A stretch of 6,949 nt of DNA from Chromatiales bacterium (GTDB lineage Bacteria; Pseudomonadota; Gammaproteobacteria; SZUA-140): positions 1 through 6,949 of the forward strand of contig JAITWN010000209.1 of assembly GCA_031285245.1 (NCBI GenBank), written 5' to 3'. The position numbers and the translations under genes were made by a program. Of this stretch, positions 5,567 through 6,949 are shown in pieces (position 1 is the first letter of the stretch; every line of letters begins with the position of its first letter). The notes below the pieces were generated by a model that was not told the origin of the DNA, ran no database searches, and was given only the letters and a program-made list of their open reading frames with translations.

Positions 5567-6346
5567 GTGCTGTTCCGTAAGATGCCCGCATCTGAAGTTG
5601 CTGTGTCCACCAGCGGGGGGCGGGTACCCGCGCACGTCGCTATCATCATGGATGGCAATGGCCGCTGGGCCGAGCGGCGTCATCTTCCTCGGATTGCCGG
5701 TCATCACGCCGGCAGCGAAACAGTGCGCGAAATCGTTCGCGCCTGCGTGCGCAAGAACATTGGCGTTCTCACCTTGTTTGCCTTCAGTAGTGAAAACTGG
5801 CGTCGTCCCGAACGTGAGGTGTCGCTGCTCCTTGATTTGCTGCTGAGCTCCCTGCGCCGTGAAGTCGATGAGCTGCGCCGTAATGGTGTGCGGCTGCGCT
5901 TCATCGGTGATCGTTCGATTTTTGCTGCGACGCTGCGCGAGAGCATGGGAGAAGCCGAGCGCCTGACCGAACCGAACACCGGCTTGCTGCTGATCATTGC
6001 GCTCAACTACGGCGGGCGCTGGGATATCGCGCAGGCGATGCGCACTATCGCGCGTGAGGTGCAAAGTGGCGCGCTCAGCGCATCGAAGATCGATGAGCAA
6101 ACGATCGATGATCATCTGTCGCTGAGCGGCGTGCCTGAGCCCGATCTTTTCATCCGCACCGGTGGCGAGCAGCGCATCAGCAATTTTCTGCTGTGGAATC
6201 TCGCCTACACTGAACTCTATTTCACTGACGTGCTGTGGCCTGATTTCAACGAGCAGGCTTTCGAGACGGCGCTCGCATCTTTTGCCTGCCGCCAGCGGCG
6301 CTTTGGCCGCACGGGAGATCAGCTCGAACAGGTGCAGGGTGCTTAA
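5567..6346 (+). CDS. uppS: Undecaprenyl diphosphate synthase (cis-prenyltransferase)
   Basis: UppS (IspU) condenses eight isopentenyl diphosphates onto farnesyl diphosphate to give C55 undecaprenyl diphosphate, the lipid carrier for peptidoglycan and surface polysaccharides. With the GTG at 5567 it is 259 residues; from ATG 5582 it would be 254, and the E. coli enzyme is 253. Residues 24-34 read VAIIMDGNGRW, with catalytic Mg-binding D29. FSSENWRRP is at 73-81. RTGGEQRISNFLLW at 197-210 carries the diphosphate-binding R197, R203 and S205, and YTELYFTDVLWPDF at 214-227 includes the second metal ligand E216. It is separated from frr by 257 non-coding bases, whereas in E. coli dxr is located there. 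Its last eight bases overlap the start of cdsA. The distance from frr suggests it may have its own control, but no promoter was recognised. Confidence 0.97.
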   Translation: MLFRKMPASEVAVSTSGGRVPAHVAIIMDGNGRWAERRHLPRIAGHHAGSETVREIVRACVRKNIGVLTLFAFSSENWRRPEREVSLLLDLLLSSLRREVDELRRNGVRLRFIGDRSIFAATLRESMGEAERLTEPNTGLLLIIALNYGGRWDIAQAMRTIAREVQSGALSASKIDEQTIDDHLSLSGVPEPDLFIRTGGEQRISNFLLWNLAYTELYFTDVLWPDFNEQAFETALASFACRQRRFGRTGDQLEQVQGA

Positions 6347-6949
6347 GCAGCGCCTGATTACCATTGCGCTGTTGCTGCCGTTCTTCGTCTGGGGAATTTT
6401 CGGACTATCGACGCCGCATTTCGCGTTATTGCTGGCCGCCATGGTTCTGCTCGGCGCTTGGGAGTGGGCGGCGCTGATGGGGCTCTCACACCTGCGTCGT
6501 CTGCCTTATCTCATCGGCGTGATCTTTGCCATGATGGCATGCGCTTGGCTGATAGCCCAGCCAGTGCCGCGCATGATCCTGCTGGTCTTCATGCTGATTT
6601 GGTGGATATTCGCGCTGTGGCTGATTCGCGACTTTCAGCGCGAGGACCGTGTGCCGGTGTGGATGCTGGGTGGCGGCCGTGCGGGTGGTCATCCCGCGCA
6701 CCCTTGGCTCTTCGGACTGCTGGGGTTCATCGTACTGGTGCCGTGCTGGGCGGTGATAACGTTCCTGCATGGTGGCATCGATGGCAGCGGCAGGGCGCTC
6801 GTCTTCATGTTGATGTTGCTGGTGTGGGGCGCGGACAGCGGCGCTTATATCGTCGGGCGGCTCTGGGGACGAACGCGTCTTGCCGCACATGTGAGTCCGG
6901 GCAAAACCTGGGAAGGTGTCTACGGTGCGCTTGCTGCCGCAGTGATGAT
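6339..6949 (+). CDS. cdsA: Phosphatidate cytidylyltransferase, N-terminal part (3' end outside window)
   Basis: CdsA is a polytopic inner-membrane enzyme that makes CDP-diacylglycerol from phosphatidate and CTP, the branch point to all phospholipids. The 203 codons present begin MLKQRLITIALLLPFF, very like E. coli CdsA (MLKYRLISA). Several hydrophobic membrane segments are visible, at about 6-23, 27-47, 56-73, 78-97, 122-143 and 153-172. The conserved WGADSGAYIVGRLWGR at 163-178 and SPGKTWEG at 186-193 belong to the catalytic region. The family's C-terminal signature (KRx4KD...HGGxxDR) lies beyond the window, as expected for a protein of about 270-285 residues. The start is GTG at 6339, overlapping the end of uppS by eight bases in another frame; no in-frame ATG occurs before residue 35. 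A weak ACAGG (6328-6332) precedes it, so translational coupling to uppS is likely. Confidence 0.95.
   Translation, partial: MLKQRLITIALLLPFFVWGIFGLSTPHFALLLAAMVLLGAWEWAALMGLSHLRRLPYLIGVIFAMMACAWLIAQPVPRMILLVFMLIWWIFALWLIRDFQREDRVPVWMLGGGRAGGHPAHPWLFGLLGFIVLVPCWAVITFLHGGIDGSGRALVFMLMLLVWGADSGAYIVGRLWGRTRLAAHVSPGKTWEGVYGALAAAVM

Noticed and set aside
5016..5591. 191-codon minus-strand frame over the end of frr and the frr-uppS spacer
   Set aside because: Half of it is antisense to frr and the rest covers the inverted repeats; no family features or ribosome-binding site.
5546..6442. 298-codon open frame antisense to uppS and the cdsA start
   Set aside because: Long antisense frames are expected in GC-rich coding DNA; uppS motifs on the plus strand are unambiguous.
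1..6949. CRISPR array, tRNA/rRNA genes, insertion sequence with transposase, prophage or toxin-antitoxin genes
   Set aside because: No spaced direct repeats, tRNA-like folds, rRNA sequence or transposase/toxin motifs were seen on either strand.

Overview
The window is a slice of a bacterial core chromosome, most probably from a gammaproteobacterium. The evidence is gene order plus protein motifs: glnD and map on the minus strand face away from rpsB-tsf-pyrH-frr-uppS-cdsA on the plus strand. This is the classical arrangement of gammaproteobacteria. In E. coli dxr sits between frr and uppS; here uppS follows frr directly and cdsA follows uppS, which matches the Pseudomonas-type order. The DNA is moderately GC-rich. 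Genus cannot be decided from the sequence alone.

Layout. Positions 1-911 (minus) hold the N-terminal third of the PII uridylyltransferase GlnD, cut by the window edge. Positions 923-1690 (minus) hold methionine aminopeptidase Map, 11 bases upstream of glnD and probably co-transcribed with it. Positions 1691-2192 are a roughly 500-base divergent intergenic region. It carries a palindromic dispersed-repeat-type element (1782-1872), a strong sigma70-type promoter with a GC-rich discriminator (1995-2023), and a structured rpsB leader (about 2031-2192). Positions 2193-5309 are a tight rpsB-tsf-pyrH-frr run. Positions 5310-5566 are a non-coding break with an elaborate inverted repeat (5405-5488). 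Positions 5567-6949 are uppS and the start of cdsA, overlapping by 8 bases and cut by the window edge.

How the genes work together. rpsB, tsf and frr supply ribosome assembly, elongation-factor recycling and ribosome recycling, and map trims the N-terminal methionine of new proteins. pyrH makes UDP for nucleotide supply. uppS makes the C55 lipid carrier for cell-wall synthesis, and cdsA makes CDP-diacylglycerol for phospholipids. The cluster therefore ties translation capacity to envelope growth, and glnD adds nitrogen sensing on the opposite strand.

No wholly new gene system is visible. The parts that deserve a second look are non-coding or terminal: the bulged 27-bp hairpin with alternative pairing between frr and uppS, the multi-hairpin rpsB leader, the palindromic repeat upstream of map, and a low-complexity charged tail on ribosomal protein S2.
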